23,340 nt of DNA from Dehalococcoidia bacterium (GTDB taxonomy: Bacteria; Chloroflexota; Dehalococcoidia; SZUA-161; SpSt-899): contig JALPXT010000006.1 in the NCBI GenBank assembly GCA_023271485.1, positions 1 to 23,340 of the forward strand. Reading direction: 5' to 3'. The notes beneath the pieces are model-generated. The model made no database searches and was not told where the DNA came from. It saw nothing but the letters and a program-made list of their open reading frames with translations. The position numbers and the translations under genes are program-made. Every line of letters starts with the position of its first letter. Position 1 is the first letter of the stretch. Of the stretch, positions 21,810-23,340 are shown piece after piece.

Positions 21810-22355
21810 TTATTTCTTGGCCTTCCCTGACTTGCCTGCCTTGAGACGTACTTGTTCACCGGAATACCGTACGCCCTTGCCTTTGTAATGGTCAGGGGGC
21901 CTCAGGGCTCTGATCTGCGCCGACACCTTACCCACCAGCTCCTTGTCAATCCCTGAGACCATCACCTTATTGGTGCCTTTGATGCTAAATGATATACCCT
22001 GTGGAGCGGAGACCTCGACAGGATGGGAATAACCCAGTTGGAAGATCAGTTTCTCTCCCGAAAGCTGAGCTCGATATCCCACTCCCACGATCTCCAGGTC
22101 CTTGTGAAACCCCTCGCTTACCCCTTGAACCATATTGGCGATAAGGGTCCTGGTGAGGCCGTGAAGGGAACGGTGGGTCTTGCTGTCTGTGGGCCTTGAT
22201 ACTGTGAGAACCCCATTACTTAATTCAATCGACATATCAGGTGATATGGAACGACTAAGCGTTCCCAGCGGCCCTCTGGCGGCAATCTTACCTCCCTCAA
22301 AGTCCACCTCAACCCCTTCAGGTACAGGTATCGGCATCCTACCTACTCTCGACAT
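21810..22355 (-). CDS. rplF: 50S ribosomal protein L6
   Basis: 181 residues: MSRVGRMPIPVPEGVEV start, GPLGTLSRSI, and the conserved C-terminal RPPDHYKGKGVRYSGEQV. Two related domains are typical. L6 lies near the factor-binding centre. It ends 1 bp before rplR. Confidence 0.97.
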   Translation of the reverse strand: MSRVGRMPIPVPEGVEVDFEGGKIAARGPLGTLSRSISPDMSIELSNGVLTVSRPTDSKTHRSLHGLTRTLIANMVQGVSEGFHKDLEIVGVGYRAQLSGEKLIFQLGYSHPVEVSAPQGISFSIKGTNKVMVSGIDKELVGKVSAQIRALRPPDHYKGKGVRYSGEQVRLKAGKSGKAKK

Positions 22356-22361
22356 CGTCTC

Positions 22362-22763
22362 CTACCATACATAGCATAGAACCTCACCGCCGATTCCCTT
22401 CCGCCATGCCTCTTTCCCCACCATTACCCCCTGCGTAGTAGAGAGAATGGCGACCCCCAATCCGCCATATACCCGGGGGATTTCCCCTTTCCCGGCGTAC
22501 ACCCTCAGACCGGGTTTGCTTACACGCTTAAGGCCTTTGAGTACCGGCTCCTTTTCCGCAGTATACTTAAGGTGTACCTTTATGACCCGCTGAGGAGTAT
22601 TGCCCCTTAGAATCTCATAATCTTTGATAAACCCCTCGTCCTTGAGCACCCTGGCAATATCAATCTTGATACTTGAGGAGGGAACCAATGCAAAATCGGC
22701 GCCAACCATATTGGCGTTTCTCACCCTTGTTAGCATATCTGCTATGACATCAGTTGTACTCAT
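22362..22763 (-). CDS. rpsH: 30S ribosomal protein S8
   Basis: 133 residues: DVIADMLTRVRNANMVG at the N-terminus and the C-terminal RVYGGLGVAILSTTQGVM block that contacts 16S rRNA helix 21. S8 often represses the spc operon by binding its own mRNA; no mimic was examined here. It is 6 bp from rplF. Confidence 0.97.
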   Translation of the reverse strand: MSTTDVIADMLTRVRNANMVGADFALVPSSSIKIDIARVLKDEGFIKDYEILRGNTPQRVIKVHLKYTAEKEPVLKGLKRVSKPGLRVYAGKGEIPRVYGGLGVAILSTTQGVMVGKEAWRKGIGGEVLCYVW

Positions 22764-22778
22764 GATTGCTCTCCCGGA

Positions 22779-22964
22779 TTACCAACTGGACTTCCTTACC
22801 CCGGGGAGCTGGCCCTCATTGGCCAGCTTTCGGAAGCAAATGCGGCAGAGTTCAAAATAGCGCAGGTAGGCCCGGGGTCGGCCACAGAGGCGGCAACGAT
22901 TCCTGTGCCTCACCGCATATTTGGGGATTCTCTGAGACTTTACTATTTGAGAAGTCTTTGCCAC
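22779..22964 (-). CDS. rpsN: 30S ribosomal protein S14, zinc-binding type Z
   Basis: 61 residues, the short form, with zinc ligands Cys24, Cys27, Cys40 and Cys43 in CRLCGRPRAYLR and LCRICFRKLA. It starts with GTG at 22964, six bases after AAGGAG. The zinc form without a paralogue in view suggests zinc is not usually limiting. Confidence 0.96.
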   Translation of the reverse strand: MAKTSQIVKSQRIPKYAVRHRNRCRLCGRPRAYLRYFELCRICFRKLANEGQLPGVRKSSW

Positions 22965-22973
22965 AGTATCTCC

Positions 22974-23340
22974 TTATCTAGTAAAGGGCATGCCCATGAG
23001 CTCCAGAAGACGTCTTCCTTCCTCATCGGTACGGGCCGTGGTAACGATAGAAACCTGCAAGCCTCGAATTTTGTCGATCTTGTCATAGCTTATCTCAGGA
23101 AAGATAATCTGCTCCTTCATTCCTAAAGAGTAGTTACCTCGCCCGTCGAAGGAATCTCGGGAAACGCCATGAAAATCCCTTATGCGGGGGAGGACCACAT
23201 TGACCAGCCGGTCGAGGAACTCGTACATCCTCCTACCCCTGAGTGTCACCATCAGTCCAATAGCCATGCCCTGGCGTAGCTTGAAGCCGGCTATCGACTT
23301 GCGGGCGCTGGTTATCACCGGGCGCTGTCCCGAGATTGTG
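22974..23340 (-). CDS. rplE: 50S ribosomal protein L5, C-terminal part (cut by window edge)
   Basis: The frame continues to the right edge: TISGQRPVITSARKSIAG, then FKLRQGMAIGLMVTLRG, FHGVSRDSFDGRGNYSLG and EEGRRLLELMGMPF. These are the central and C-terminal blocks of L5, about two thirds of the usual 180 residues; the codon at 23318 is an internal GTG, not the start. L5 carries 5S rRNA into the central protuberance. Confidence 0.96.
   Translation of the reverse strand, partial: TISGQRPVITSARKSIAGFKLRQGMAIGLMVTLRGRRMYEFLDRLVNVVLPRIRDFHGVSRDSFDGRGNYSLGMKEQIIFPEISYDKIDKIRGLQVSIVTTARTDEEGRRLLELMGMPFTR

Overview
The window is a bacterial chromosome segment of moderate GC. Everything right of about 11.7 kb is core, on the minus strand: the distal part of the S10/spc/alpha ribosomal cluster, running rplE-rpsN-rpsH-rplF-rplR-rpsE-rpmD-rplO-secY-adk-map-infA-rpmJ-rpsM-rpsK-rpsD-rpoA-rplQ-truA-rplM-rpsI, then an HNH endonuclease gene and tRNA-Ala(GGC). 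The zinc-type S4, S14 and L36, the zinc-type adenylate kinase, the truA-rplM-rpsI tail and the protein styles fit a Chloroflexota lineage, perhaps Dehalococcoidia-like. That assignment is an inference from gene order and protein style, not a search result.

The left half (1-11.7 kb) is a mosaic of accessory and decaying sequence. It holds an IS1380-family transposase cut by the left edge; a possible 64-nt small RNA gene on the minus strand with its own promoter and intrinsic terminator; a three-gene plus-strand operon of a NYN-domain nuclease and a type III restriction-modification pair (mod, res); a methylase-tail remnant; a GTP-type PEP carboxykinase pseudogene that still has a strong promoter and a riboswitch-like structured leader; a nitronate monooxygenase-family gene; and a convergent LpxL/HtrB-type acyltransferase. 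A 42-bp near-perfect direct repeat, one copy being the 3' end of the nitronate monooxygenase gene, brackets the acyltransferase block and stops 51 bp short of tRNA-Ala, which marks the accessory/core boundary.

Two patterns in the core are not explained by ordinary annotation. First, four intergenic gaps (tRNA-Ala/HNH, rpsD/rpoA, infA/map, map/adk) each hold a pair of head-to-head arrays of degenerate 7-nt repeats kept in strict 7-nt register. The unit changes with locus (GAGTTCT-like in three, TAGCGTG-like in one) while the inverted architecture is kept, and in two loci the array encodes the last codons of the neighbouring gene. Second, rpoA, rplQ and infA each carry an apparent single extra base in a homopolymer close to the start codon. 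In each case, removing one base restores the full-length conserved protein with a proper ribosome binding site. Sequencing or assembly error is the simplest cause, but the clustering deserves a check.

Functionally the right half is one long translation/secretion transcript unit with many overlapping stop-start junctions. The left half combines phage-defence genes with relics of past gene turnover.
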